From: Callipepla californica brunnescens
Lineage: Eukaryota; Chordata; Aves; Galliformes; Odontophoridae
Length of the DNA: 64,000 nt
Assembly (NCBI GenBank): GCA_023055505.1
Contig: JALIRH010000023.1
Coordinates: 10,846,271 to 10,910,270 of the forward strand
Direction: 5' to 3'
In this document: positions 1 to 23,842 of the stretch, piece by piece
Numbering within the stretch: position 1 is the stretch's first letter
Layout of the letters: each line of letters starts with the position of its first letter
The notes under the pieces: model-generated
What the model was told of the DNA's origin: nothing
Database searches by the model: none
What the model saw: the letters and a program-made list of their open reading frames with translations, nothing else
Translations under genes and position numbers: made by a program

Positions 1-275
1 GAGGAAACCAACTCCCCTCTTTAGAGAAGTAGCAGAAGGCAAGCTGCATTTCTGCAAAAATATATAAAAATAAATAAAATACATTTCTGATGCATTTCTG
101 TTGTTCCCAGATTGTCAGTAAGCTGAGTCTGTGAGCTGAACTGCAAAAATCAGGGCCGTGGACCCAGCAGCAGAAGTATGCTTGGTTTCCAGGAATCAGC
201 AACCCACCCTATGCAGTCACTGCACTGAAGTGAAGCGGCACACAGCCTCTGCAGTTCCGCCCTGCAAGGGGGCTT

Positions 276-391
276 TCAAAAATTAATAACCTTAAGTACT
301 TTCACTTTGGGCTTCTGTAGCTTTGGCGCTTCTGCAGTTTCTTCATCATCGGCACTCATTCCCGTGGCCCACCGTCCAACCGTAACTTGGT
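276..391 (-). CDS. ZCCHC9: ZCCHC9 coding exon 5 (C-terminus and stop)
   Basis: The acceptor CTCCGCAG opens this exon. It encodes VTVGRWATGMSADDEE, a lysine- and proline-rich tail ending KVLKVINF, and a TGA stop. The human tail has the same VGRWA, GMSAD and terminal VVNF pattern. There is no AATAAA or ATTAAA before position 1, so the 3'UTR and poly(A) site probably run off the left edge. Confidence 0.93.
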
Positions 392-3300
392 CTGCGGAGT
401 AAGACACAAGAGCTCATGGAAAGGCTAAACGTTATCAAAAACAGTTTGCTGTTAATGTAGCGTGCAGAAACCCTGCAGGAGACATCACAGGCTTACAGCA
501 GTTATCTGAGCAGGCACTGCACAAACCAATCTGCTGCTAGGTTCGGATAAAAAAATGCTAGCTTACACACCAGAACCTTCTGAGACCAGTTAAGACTCAA
601 TCTCACTCCAAACTAGCAAACCAGCACACTTCTATAGTGGTACAAACGCTCTCTCAAACAACACAGATTATTCTATCTGCATGAGCACACTGAAAAAGTT
701 AAGTACAGAACTCTACTGCCCCTGTAAACGTTTTCCACATTAAATCCTCAGAAGCTGATGGCACATTCTTAACCCAAATATTCTGCAAATGGAAAAACTA
801 ACCGACGTTTAATAATTTCAGTAACAGTGTCGTCCTCCAAACCTTAGACAGTTCTGCCTTCCTTAACTCGGGATTTAATAGAAAGAAAAAAAGAGATACA
901 TAGAGTATCTTAGTTCTATACATATGAAACTGAAAGGAACAGATTTCTTCTCTCTGATGGTTTAAGAAAAATAAATGCCCTCAGATCGTAACCTGGGACT
1001 CAAATTGCATTTCCCTGTCATAATGAATACATGACAAAGATGCATTCTAACGTGTGACACATACTGGATTCAGTGCGAACTGATTTGCAAGGACGTAAAA
1101 AAGAACTATGAGTGAAGAAGGGAAACAGTTTACTCAAAATACTTCCTATCAATGGCTCAGGTAAAAATTACACATCTTACTAAAAGCCAATCAGCAAGGC
1201 AGAGTTATAATGTAATAATAACCTACACCCCTTAAAAAAGCACGTGTTCTTAAAGGGAACATGTCGTCTTCTTACGTGAAAGCTCTCTACCTGCACTCAT
1301 TTTTTCCTCACCAAAGTCAAGGCAAAGCTGTAAGTAAACACGACTGTGCACTTCACTCTGCAGCACCCCGTGCATCTCACCTAAGTTCTGGTTTTCTGGA
1401 CAGTCTTTCCTGTAGTGCTCCACAGAGCCACAAAGTCTGCAGCAGCCACCTGTTAAAAGACAGAGTTGGAAAACAAAACAATACAGACTCACTCTTTAGA
1501 TGTTAAATGTGAAAAGTTCTGTTTCAACTTTTCTATAACGACGACCTGTATAGAAGATATGTATGCACAGACAGGGCAATGCCTCTAGGAATATAAAACA
1601 AATTACTGCCACATGTAACTACAACAGACCTGTCTTTTTTGTGAACAGGTCTGACTGCTTCTGAAGTGAGAAACTATATAAAGGACAAGAAGTCCCAGCA
1701 CAGACCAATGTTTTTACCACGTTCTTAGGTGCACGTAAATTTAAACACACACCGACTGCATACAAATAGGAATTACAGTTTCTCTGTGATTCTCTTGAAA
1801 CTGCACGTGCAAGCAAATTCTCATACTTCACCTCCTCTTTAAGGCTAAGCTTAAAATTGAAACAGAAACCTCCAGACAGCGAATACTAACAGGAATAAAA
1901 TACACCTGGAAGCTGCTTTCAGTAAGATCTGTATGAATCTGAAATGTGACTCAGTTCTGTGTCATTTAAGTAGGAAAAATATGTTTGGGTTGGAGTAAAT
2001 CACTGCACTCACCTTCAGCATATAATCCCTTGGGATTGTCCGGACACGACCTTGACAGATGTCCCATCTCACCACAGATGAAACATTTTGCATATGGAAA
2101 TGCACCTGCAAAATTCCATAATTCGTGACAAAGGTTAAGAACATCATATAGTCACAGACAACTTGTGTGACAACACATCAGAACTACGCTATCCTTTAAA
2201 TTCCACACTGCTTCTTGCAGCGTCAGCTTCATTGCTACAGTACTGTATTTCTTTAAGCACATTCATCTCCACCTTCAGAACAGATAAGGACACAAATCCA
2301 ACATATCAGCAGTGAGAAAACTCAGATCAAAGCACTCTAAGCAGTGCAGATTTCTGAACCATACCAACGGCTGGGTCTATCTTTGCCTTGCATTTGCCGA
2401 TGTCATGCTCTGTGGATCCGCACCGGTAACAGATTCCTGTGCCCATATCTTGACTTTCCAGTACAGCTGGGCAATCGGCAACACCGTGGCCAGGTTCCCT
2501 GCAGTGGAAACACACCTTTGAAAATAATAATAAAAAAAAAAAAATAAGTCGCGTGCATTTTTATAAGCAGTTCACACGGCACAGCACAGCACTTACAGGT
2601 GGCACTGCTACAGCGTTTGCTGACTCTTATCATCTGAGTATCACTTTAAATTGCCAGATTCCCACTAAGCCAGAATGCGTCTTGGCTGAAGCCTAGGAAG
2701 TGCTAATAAATACGTACCTCTCACACTGACATTTGAAGTTACTCCAATAAGTAGAGTAGGTTCAGAAAATATGAAAATAATTTAAAGAAACAAACAGCAT
2801 AAAAAAAACTTTCAGGCTTTCTAGAAGGCAAGCATATCAACATCAACAGCTTACCTTCTCGTGGAGAAAGTTACAACAGAAGAGACACTGCAGCACCCAC
2901 AGAATAACTGTCAGCAGCCTCTAAGCAAGATTATTATTGGTGCTTTTTTCCTTCACCAGCAACACATGCAAGATTTTTGTCCCAGGCCACTGCGTGCTGA
3001 GCACTCCAACTGAGCGACGACCTGTCACTCTGACTGCAGCAGTTAGTTCCCCAGGTTTGTTTTGGATGTATTAAAAGTAAACACAAGCAACGTGCCACTA
3101 CCGATGTCTCAAAAGCTGCTTACAGTACTTCAACTCATTTATAAACAAAAACTCAAGATTAGTTCATATTAATCAGGAGCAGACACTCTCTGACATTGCG
3201 GGTACATTCAGAGTAACTTTATCAACAACTGCTTTCAGGTGTTTGGAGTTTGCTGGAGATCTCCCTCCAGTTCTCAGTCAGAAGGTGCTACAAACAGAGG

Positions 3301-3840
3301 TCCCAGAACATGACGAAACTCAGGAATACTGCACAGTCACACAGAGATACACCGTAGACACACTTCACCCAGGAACAAAGCTGGCCATCCCCTGAAAGTC
3401 GGCAGAGCTCTGTATATCAGCAAAAGAAGCATGCCAAGGGTGACATTCCCTTGAACGGCGTGCACTTAATGCAGCCCACTGAGGCTACAACTCACGTCAC
3501 CGAACCAAACTTCAGCAGGGACTGAACCCCGCTGAAGGCTAAGGCGCGCCGAGCTCACCATAGCGTTTTTCCTTGCCTCCTGCCTCCGCAGCCTCCTGCC
3601 CTCCCGCCGCCGCTCCTTCCTCAGGGCCACCGCCTCCTCCTCCTCCTCCTCCCCCCGGCCGCTCCCCGCCTGCTTCACGTAGGCCGCAAACCCATTGACG
3701 TCTTCGTTCTGGTACGCTTTTTTCCTTTTACTCTTCCTCTCCGGCTCGCCCTCCGCGGGCCCCGCCGCCATCTCCTCCCACGGGGTGGATTTCAGCGCCC
3801 TGCCGCCCGCAGCGGGGACTTTCCGGGCCCACCGCGTCAT
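276..3840 (-). CDS. ZCCHC9: ZCCHC9, CCHC zinc-knuckle protein 9 (complete CDS, 5 coding exons)
   Basis: Joined exons on the minus strand: 3840-3559, 2515-2365, 2105-2013, 1449-1381, 391-276. All introns are GT-AG and the phases agree, giving 236 residues and a stop. Residues 1-94 are a basic and acidic low-complexity arm starting MTRWARK, with a run of glutamates at about 64-69 and an arginine-rich stretch at about 74-90. Four C-x2-C-x4-H-x4-C knuckles follow, at Cys96-Cys109, Cys123-Cys136, Cys152-Cys165 and Cys179-Cys192. The tail ends KVINF, matching the family's C-terminus. Zinc knuckles of this kind bind single-stranded nucleic acid; the human protein is reported as nuclear or nucleolar. 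The human protein is about 271 residues, so this one is shorter, mostly in the linker before the first knuckle. The ATG at 3840 has G at -3, and I saw no in-frame ATG further upstream (the long upstream frame opens with GTG). Confidence 0.96.
392..1380 (-). other. ZCCHC9 intron 4, no other feature seen
   Basis: About 990 bp of AT-rich intron between coding exons 4 and 5. I see no repeat hallmark, RNA gene or additional exon in it. Confidence 0.6.
1381..1449 (-). CDS. ZCCHC9: ZCCHC9 coding exon 4 (zinc knuckle 4)
   Basis: Short 69-nt exon encoding GCCRLCGSVEHYRKDCPENQ and two more residues, the fourth knuckle. The acceptor is TTTTAACAG and the donor GTGAGA. Both ends match the phases of the neighbouring exons. 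Confidence 0.95.
   Translation of the reverse strand: MAAADFVALWSTTGKTVQKTRT
2013..2105 (-). CDS. ZCCHC9: ZCCHC9 coding exon 3 (zinc knuckle 3)
   Basis: The acceptor TTTTGCAG precedes residues AFPYAKCFICGEMGHL and then SRSCPDNPKGLYAE. The third CCHC knuckle is complete. The donor is GTGAGT, with one base of a split glycine codon left. Confidence 0.96.
2365..2515 (-). CDS. ZCCHC9: ZCCHC9 coding exon 2 (zinc knuckles 1 and 2)
   Basis: The acceptor AAAG follows a T-rich tract (an A-run on the plus strand, 2520-2546). The exon encodes the knuckles CFHCREPGHGVADC and CYRCGSTEHDIGKC. The donor GTATGG leaves one base of a split glycine codon. Confidence 0.96.
2516..3558 (-). other. ZCCHC9 intron 1, no other feature seen
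   Basis: About 1.04 kb of intron between the CpG-rich first exon and the first knuckle exon. It carries an A-rich run at its right splice junction (plus-strand coordinates 2520-2546). I recognise no other element. Confidence 0.6.
3559..3840 (-). CDS. ZCCHC9: ZCCHC9 coding exon 1
   Basis: Encodes residues 1-94 (MTRWARK to KKNAM-like end). It ends exactly after an ATG codon at a GTGAGC donor (phase 0). The exon lies in CpG-rich DNA and contains a (TCC)n run on the plus strand at about 3630-3652 that encodes the glutamate tract. Confidence 0.95.
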
Positions 3841-3960
3841 GGCCGCGGCCCGAGCGCCCGCAGCCCCGTCCCCGTCACTTCCGCCCGCCGCCGGAAGAAG
3901 ATTTTCCCGCCCTGGGCGGGGTCCGCCTGTGGTGGCTGCGCTCCCGCCTTCGTAGCGCGC
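3838..3960 (-). promoter_or_regulatory. ZCCHC9: ZCCHC9 CpG-rich TATA-less promoter
   Basis: CpG-dense DNA just upstream of the ATG. Visible sites are an ETS-type GGCGGAAGTG read on the minus strand at 3876-3885, a second GGAAG at 3893-3897 on the plus strand, and a GC box GGGCGGGG at 3914-3921 within an inverted repeat CCCGCC/GGCGGG. No TATA box is seen. ETS plus SP1-type sites are typical of broadly expressed vertebrate promoters. The transcription start is inferred to lie at about 3860-3900. Confidence 0.6.
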
Positions 3961-4007
3961 TGCTTGCAGCTGCTCTGATGCTGGCTCAGCCGCTTCCCCG
4001 TGTGTCA

Positions 4008-4330
4008 AGATGGAACCGTGAGGTTGGAAAAGACCTCCGATGTTGTTATCCACCCCAGCCTGCCCGCCTCCCTCAGTGGCAAATCCCCACGTTTATATTG
4101 AACGCCTCCGGGGGCTGTGAATGACTCCTCCGCCTCGCTGGGCAGCCCGTCCCGGTGCCTGCTTGCTCTCATGGAGAAGAAAATCTTCCTGATTAAACCT
4201 GAGGCCGTGTTATGTAGGAGCAGGTTCCAACCACCGCCTTGCTACAGCATCACCAGTGATGCTCATGGCGCCAGAGCGGTCCCTTCCCACATCTGCATGA
4301 AGCTGACAGCCCACAGCTGAAAAACTTGAG
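4008..4330 (-). mobile_element. CR1 LINE 3' fragment next to the ZCCHC9 promoter
   Basis: Plus-strand text starting gaggttggaaaagacctccg, followed by cctccctcagtggcaaatcc and cctcgctgggcagcccgtccc, is the reverse complement of a CR1 3' end. Only the last few hundred bases of the element are present, and they are diverged. It sits about 50-100 bp beyond the GC boxes of the ZCCHC9 promoter. The left end is clear; the right end is approximate. Confidence 0.75.
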
Positions 4331-5839
4331 AGAGTCTCCTGAAGTCTCCTCTCTGCAGTCTCCTCAGGGAGACTTTAAGGTGTAATTTGTCACATTTCTG
4401 TCTAAATTGCCCTAATAAGATCACTAAGTAAAATCTCTGGGACCGTATTGTTGTAACTCCCAGCAGAGCAACGATAGAGACATTCAGAATAACTCGATCT
4501 GCTCAAGTCAGCCTTCTTACCATTGCACTAAATCTCCACTGCCATTCTTCAATGGACAGAACCGCTGGGCACCATCCTTTCTTTTTCAGTCAACTTCAAT
4601 ATTTCTGACTCCCTCGGGAAGCTGAGTTGGTGCACTTCGCTGATTTCCAAGGCTTTGCTTCCACTAGAGGGAGATGCATGTGCACAAAGAGGGCACTGAT
4701 GTTGCATGTTGTTATCAGCAAGTGCCAGCGCAGGTTTAGGAAGGAAAGCGTGCTTTCTGCAGCTAAAAATAATTCAATTTAAATTCTGCTTTTAATAAAA
4801 TAGGAAACAAAATCAGAAAGACGCCGGATTTGATTTTAAAACTAAAAAAAAAAAAAAAAAAAAAATGCCAGTGAAGTTGCAGTTCAACTACAACACGAGG
4901 TCCTGGCTTTTCCTGCGTTGTGAAGCCAGCAAATCTGTAGACTGGGAATGTGCAAAGCTGATTCCTGAAGGCAGAACGGGCTGCTAGAAACAGACAGCAC
5001 TGGTGCATGGAATGGAAGAAGGAAAGCAACTATGGATCCTGTAGGTATGTAACACAGCTTCTGATCTCTTCCACACCAAGATCACAGCAGACACACCTGC
5101 AGCCACCCTGCTTCACCCTACTGCAGACACTATTCAGATAAAAGTAGAAGAACAGCGTCAGCAAGAGCAGCACAGTTCTACTGAAGGACAGGTGCTATCT
5201 TTCCTTTCTACAGTCTGAAATCTTCTGTTCTATCTGTAGAAGATAAGTGTCCCCTTCCAGGTTTACAGGCGCTGGAAAAAGGTGTTTAATACCTCTCAGC
5301 TGAACAAATAAGACAGCATTCCCCATCCAAATAGTCTTTAGCAGTGACCACACCTGTGCTGGTTTGAGCTTTAGTTCCAACTAAACCATTTCAGTCACCT
5401 GGGAGCTGCGCTGCTTACAGCAGAAATGAGCAAGGCAGCAACCTTAGCAATCATTGTAAAAGTGTATTACTTTCTTTTTTGTTCCACATTATTCAGAATG
5501 CTGACAGACCTCTGATTGCCTGTCCACAGCACAGTCAGGGCAGCAGTCTAAAACATGGCTGTCCAACCTTTTGGCTTGCTGGGCTATGTGGAATGAAGGG
5601 GAACTGTCCTGGGCCACCCATACATTTGTGTATATAAGAAACAACAATTTTTAATGTGTGTTATAACATTTTGAAACTTATGCTTTTATCTGTGTGTTAG
5701 GTTTTATCATAAAGCATGTCACTTATTATGTTACTTTTTCCACACACCAGAAGAAGAAAAGTAGCAGTTAAATACTCAATTTGGTGAATCTATGAATTCT
5801 GAAAAACAAACAAACAAACAAAAAGAATAAACGTAGGAG
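4331..5839. other. Intergenic gap ZCCHC9-CKMT2, simple repeats only
   Basis: No gene is seen. It holds an A-run of about 22 at 4843-4864 and a (CAAA)n tract at 5805-5824. A segment near 5555-5640, starting gctgtccaaccttttggctt, reads like a worn dispersed repeat that I cannot name. Confidence 0.5.
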
Positions 5840-7358
5840 AAGGTACTTATTTTTATTTTTTTGCCTCAGTCTTCCCTGGTAACTGCCTGCTGCACAGCCC
5901 TCAAACATTTGGTTTGGTATGAGGGGACTGGGGAAGCAATGTCCCTCCCACTGTAATTGAAGATTAGGTTTGTGACGTCCTGAGGAACCTGAACATCCAC
6001 AAGTTTATGGGTCCTGATGGATGTGTCCCAGAGTCCTGAGGGAATTGGCTGATGTGGTTGCCAAGCCCCTCTTTATGATATTTGAGAAGTCGTGGCAATC
6101 AGGTGAAGTTCCCGGTGACTGGAAGAAAGGTAACATCACAGTCATTTTTGAAAAGGGTAAAAAAGTTGACCCTGGAAACTAATGACCTGTGAATCTTACC
6201 TCTGTGCCAGAAAAGATCCTCCTGGAAGCTATGCTGAGGCACATGGAAGTTGCCTAGTGGCCTTCTGTGATGGTGTCACTGCATGAATAGACAAGAGAAG
6301 AGCCACTGATGTCATCTATCTGGACATCAGCAAGGTCTTTGACACAGTACCCCACAGCATCCTTTTCTCCAAATGGGAAAGATATGGATTTGATGGGTGG
6401 GCTGTTCAATGAGCAAAGAACTGGCTGCAGGATCAAGTCCAGAGAGTAGTGGTCAGTGGCTGAATGTCTGGATGGAGAATGGTGACAAGTGGTGTCCCCC
6501 AGGGATTGGTGCTGGGTCCGATACTCTTTAATATCTTTATCAGTGACATTGACAGTGGGGTCAAGTGCACCTTCAGCAAGTTTGTGGATGACACCAAACT
6601 GTGGGGTGCAGTCAACACACCGGAGAGGTGGGATGCCATCCAGAGGGACCTAGACAGGCTTGAGAAGAGTACCCAAGAGAACCTCATGAGATTCAATAAA
6701 TCGGAGTGCACCTGGGTCAAAGCAACCCCCATTACTAGTACAAACTGGGAGATGAAAGGATTCATGGGCTGCATCAAAAGAAGCATGGCCAGCAGCAGGG
6801 TGAGGGAGGAGATCCTGCCCCTCCACTCTGCACTGGTGAGACCTCACCTGGAGCACTGCGTCCGGATGTGTAGTCCTCAGTACAGGAGAGACATAGAGCT
6901 GATGGAGTCTGTTCAGAGGAGGGCTACAAAATGATCAAAGGGATGGAACACCACTCTTACGAGGACAGGCTGAGAGAGCTGGGGCTGTTCAGCCTGGATA
7001 AGAGGAGGCTGTGAGGTGACCTAATAGTGGCCTTTCAGTATCTAAAGGGGATCTACAGGAAAGAAGAGGACAGACTCTTTAGCAGGGTCTGTGGCAACAG
7101 AACACGAGAAAATGGCTTCAAGCACAAAGAGTGTAGATTTAGGTTAGACATAAGGAATAAGTCTTCTACAGCAAGGGTGGTGAGGCAGTGGAACAGGTTT
7201 CCCAGTGACGTGGTTGATGCCCCATCCCTGGAGACTTTCAAGGTGAGGCTGGAAAAGACCCTGGGCAACCTGATCTAGCTGTACATGTTCATTGCAGGGG
7301 AGCTGGACTCGGTGGCCTTTGGAGGTACATTCCAACTCTAAGGATTCTCTGATTCTGT
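5840..7358 (+). mobile_element. CR1 LINE, 5'-truncated, with broken reverse-transcriptase frame
   Basis: The plus strand carries the 3' half of a CR1 element. Peptides in shifting frames match the CR1 reverse transcriptase, including [20 protein letters not shown] at about 6485-6544 and [10 protein letters not shown] (the catalytic [FY]xDD box) near 6580-6610. C-terminal motifs [10 protein letters not shown] and GNRTRENGFKHKECRFRLDI follow. Several in-frame stops, frameshifts and an internal deletion near 6720-6750 show it is dead. It ends in the diverged repeat-like tail ctaaggattctctgattctg at 7337-7356. It is 5'-truncated, as most CR1 copies are. CR1 moved by target-primed reverse transcription. 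It lies opposite to the three genes. Confidence 0.93.
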
Positions 7359-9393
7359 AAACCCACCTTTAGCATTCTTGGATTACCAATTGACACCTGT
7401 TTGTGTAGATAACCGTTAGTTGTATATTGCCCTGACATGGGGCTGCATTACTAGCTGTTCTGCTCCCCATATGGCCATGGATTGGTCCCGGTCTAAAACC
7501 TCTCTTAGGAGAGTTTTTCCATATCCCAATCACAGACATGAAGTACTTACCTGAAACAACAGATAACAAGCTGAAGTAAATGTAGAAGCATAGATTCTAT
7601 AGGGCATGCTAAGCAGCAAGGGAGGGTGCTTCATGCTTTTCTGATCATTTCAGTCTTACTTATTGTACCCATCCATCAATAAAAATGCAAGTCCTTTGTT
7701 TCTACAGAGTGCGATTCAGTGGTCTGTGCAGTTATTTGCCGAGTGCCAAGCAAAACAATCAGTTGCTTTTAAGCCCAGAAGTATTTGGATGACTAACTCT
7801 TGTCTGGCATCTCTTGTTTGACTTCAGTGGGAGCTAGATAAACCTTTAAGATCTTGTACTAATAGCTTTTGGAATTAGTAATTAATCTTTGCTTTCTTGA
7901 GTAGTTTGATTTTGGGATGGTTTTCTGGCTTGGAAGAGGGAAGGCCAGCTCCACATATACATATCCATACTTGGTGATTCAGATTTAACTAGCTGGACAG
8001 TCTCACCAACATGCAGGTCCTTTTAAGAATACGTATATTAACTAATTGTTATGTGGTTGTTATTGGTTTCCACAAGGGGCATAAATTTTCCTTATAATTC
8101 TGTTCATCCCCTGTTGACAAATGACGGAGGAGTGAACGTACCTACAAAACTGGAAGGAGAGCTAAGACAGGTATCTTGGTAAAGGCACACATGCAGACAA
8201 AGAGGTTGTGGACAACATTTTTATTTCAAAGAAGGACGCACACACAAGAAAAATAAACTAAAGTTAATTCACATTTTTAGTCCTGGACATTTTTCCCTTT
8301 ATGTGGAAAGCTCTTGGATCCATGGATTCCCCAGGAAAAATGGATAGGTGAACAAAATAAGTTCAAGACCCTTCTTTGCAATAATCTCACTATTAAAAGT
8401 GCAGTATCCACAGCAGCAGTACACTATGTTCTTCTGGCAGGGAACAGACTTCTTAGCAGGGCTTCTGTGGTGTATCCAGTGTGCTGCAGTGCGGACTGTG
8501 TCTGCAAGCATCTCTGCGGGCAAAAGAAATGGCTGTGTAAAGTCTTTAATCTGTTAATTAAGCCTGAAGCCGAAAACCAACTGTAAAAGGCATTAGAGTA
8601 AAAAGACGAACATTAATTATTTTGGCAGGTCCTAAATTACATTTCAACAGATAATACTAGTAAAGCAATGTAAATATTAGCTGTAATTCTCTCCCTGTGT
8701 CATCTGTCACCTTTTTTTATTCTGTTTCCAGGGAAAAAAATGTATCAGTTCTACTCAGGTGTGTATCAGTATCGTAAGAGCGATGGTTTCATGAGGTTTG
8801 AAGGTCTGCCTAGTCAGCTTTTGTTCAGACAGGGAGTGATGTTAGGTGTAGAGTATCATGACTGAAAGCAATTACAGCTGTCAGAGCTACAGACCTGGCT
8901 TTTAAGCTGTTAAATCACAGTTCAGAAAATGATTCAGTTCAGCACGCACAGTGCCACCCACCAACATCTTCCCTACACAGAGCTCGCATAACAATGATTG
9001 AATTTTTTTTTTTATTGTTTGGTCCATGAGTTATGTGAACAGCGATGTGTGGAAAAAAGCCAAAACTCAAAGATAACATAGTAGGTGAGTTGTCAGCCAC
9101 TCTGATGCCCATATTTTATTTTTATTTCTCAGGAAAAAAAGAGACTGTTACTGTATATCCCCCATTGCAGTGCAGTTTTTCTGTACCAATAGCCCATATT
9201 CAGCAGTTCAGCAGTGGACGGACCTTTATAACTCACCAGGAAACCGAACAGCTCCAGGCAGCGTAACTGTTCAGTAGCTTACTTAAGTCACACAGGACCT
9301 GACTGTTAATACACGGAAATCAGTTGTTTGCATGCGGTGCAGGAATCTATTTAGCAAGCAGAGGAATGAATGTTTTAACCCTCTTTTTCAATG
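7359..9393. other. Intergenic gap, no gene seen
   Basis: About 2 kb between two CR1 elements. The open frames in it are short and show no family motif or codon pattern I recognise. A short T-run lies at about 9003-9014. Confidence 0.5.
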
Positions 9394-9640
9394 AATCATA
9401 GAATATCCCAGGTTGGAAGGAACCCAAAAGAATCAGGCTCAAAACAAGACCACCCAAAATTCAAATTATGTCTGAGAGCAATGTCCAAACACTCCTTGAA
9501 TGCCATCAGCTCAGGGCCGTGCCCACTGCCTTAGGGACCATGCCCACCGCCCTCTGGTGCAGAGCCTGTTCCTGATATCCTGAAGGTGTAAATGTGTGTG
9601 TTCCTCTCACTTTCCAAACTGGAAGTACTCCTTGCCACTG
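9394..9640 (-). mobile_element. CR1 LINE 3' fragment
   Basis: Plus-strand aatcatagaatatcccaggttggaagg is the reverse complement of a CR1 3' terminus. The following text (aatgccatcagctcagggcc, then cctctggtgcagagcctgttcc) fits the rest of the 3' region. It is truncated at its 5' end; the right boundary is approximate. Confidence 0.8.
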
Positions 9641-11388
9641 ATGAGCAGTAAGCAGACATACACTAGCAGGGGAAAATCTTACGAACTTAGAAGGACTTGG
9701 TTCATTATAAACAAATGCCATATAAGGATAGACTTAGCTTGCTGGGATTCGCACTGCCTGTTAGTGAAGGCCTTGAAGACCCTGGATGTCAACAGGGAAG
9801 GAACTGACTGGTAAAAGTTTACTGATAAGAGATGGTCTGGAATATAAACATCAGTCTGGTGGGACTGTGCCTGCGCACAGCTTGAGTTCATGGAGATTTC
9901 ACGAGGAAGGTGAAGATTTCTTCATCCCTGAGACCCCGGCCCACCACCACCAGGAGGCACTGCACAAGCACGAGCTTGAAGAGACCGTTCTAGAACTCAC
10001 CGTAATAAAAAATGGGGATAGGTTATAAATATGTATTAGGTGCTTCTGTGTTTCCCTACCTGTAAGCTGTAAGTAGCTGTTTGCTAAGTGACACAGTGTG
10101 CGAGTTGGGCAGAATGATCTCCCTCGCACCCACTGGCAAAATACATACCTGCTTTATAACCCTTACTCGGGTTACAGAGTTTGTTCCACAAATCACTACA
10201 TACATCCCCTTGGCACTGCCTCCAGGACCACTGCTGGGCTGCGATGGGGCATGGCTTGGGAGTTTGCTCATGGTGATCCTTAGCTGGCAGCGAGTTCGTC
10301 AAGAAGACTGTGAAGCTATTTGAGGCATGGCATATAGCTCTTCTTGGACTACTTAATCAAATAATTTCTGAGGATTTATAGAGAATCAGTGGCTGAATTT
10401 ATCAGGAAGGAATTTTATTGGCAGAAAAGGATCTGAGCACTGCAAAATTGGTGACGAGGGAAAACTGAAGATGAGAAGGAAGAACTGTCATGTCTAGGGC
10501 TAGAGCAATCCAGCTTTTTAAACCCTTAATATCTTCCTATTGGATCATAATCTTTATGACTCTTTTTTTTTTTTTTCCCCTGGTTGTTTTTGGTTGCAGT
10601 TTGTCTTTCTGAGAACTGGTGTATTCAGTGTGGTTACTGTGAAGAGTATGTTTCAGTGTGCTAAGAAGCAATGGGGCAGTTGCTGTCAGCTGTTCTTTCC
10701 ACCCAGCTGCTCACCACAGGAATAGTACGTTTTAAGGCATCTCCTGAGTACATCCTTAAACATCTTATATAATGATTAGCATCCCCTGGCAGCCCTTGTG
10801 TTGGATGCAAATTGTTTTAGCTCTTTTTTTTTTTTTTTTTTTTTTTGCCAGCTTGCTGCAGCCCAAGGCCATAAGCCACATGGAAAGGCCTGAGGGAAAT
10901 ATTTGAAAGGTGACCTGGTGGATTCTCTGGAACTATAGAAGGCTGAGGGTTTGAGATGACATGGTAAAGAAGTTTGTCTGCAGATCAGTCCCGGGTGGAG
11001 AAGGGACAGCTCCTACACCAGTGAGTTCCTGATGATGGGTCAAGTGCTGGACTTCTGTTACTGAAGCCATTGGATTAACTATTGAAGTGGTTATTGTGTC
11101 AAAGGAAAAAACAACAAGCACTTCCCAGCGCCTGCCTGAGTGGAAACTGGAGAGAAGTGTATCTGAGAATGAAAATTAAGTGCTTATTCAAGACTTCAGA
11201 AGTAACGTTCACAAGTGCAAGTGCAGGCTAGAATTGAGGATTGGTGCTTTTTGCATTATTCAGCTAGGACTTTCATTATCCCTGGTCAATAAGGAAAGGG
11301 AAGCAGTCCTCGCAGAAGAGTGTACCACCGAGGCGGTTGTAGTGGGTGCATCCTACAAAGACTACCTGCGACCAGACACTTGAAGAGA
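9641..11388. other. Intergenic gap upstream of the CKMT2 poly(A) site
   Basis: No gene is seen. It holds T-runs at about 10562-10576 and 10824-10846 (23 bases), and otherwise unique-looking sequence. Confidence 0.5.
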
Positions 11389-11389
11389 C

Positions 11390-11494
11390 ATTTAGTATCA
11401 GGCAGTGCTTTATTACACAAGCTATTTATACAGAGATATACAGAGGTGCCATTCTGTCAGAAGGGCAGCCAATTACGAGTCATCAGCAGCACCA
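11390..11494 (-). terminator. CKMT2: CKMT2 3'UTR and poly(A) signal
   Basis: An AATAAA hexamer on the minus strand (plus TTTATT, 11409-11414) lies about 80 nt after the stop codon. Cleavage is expected 10-30 nt further on, giving a very short 3'UTR. I did not find a closer signal. Confidence 0.7.
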
Positions 11495-23821
<12,327 letters not shown>

Positions 23822-23842
23822 CCCTCTTGGAGGACACGATCT

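Noticed and set aside
3466..4053. A 195-codon open frame running from CR1 sequence through the ZCCHC9 promoter into its first exon
   Set aside because: The upstream part opens with GTG and not ATG, it runs through GC-rich promoter DNA where stops are rare, and the frame passes the true donor at 3559. The real start is the ATG at 3840.
4117..4320. A 67-codon plus-strand frame
   Set aside because: It is antisense to the CR1 3' fragment and has no protein family signature.
6464..7278. Reverse-transcriptase-like frames as a functional gene
   Set aside because: They are pieces of one dead CR1 with stops, frameshifts and an internal deletion.
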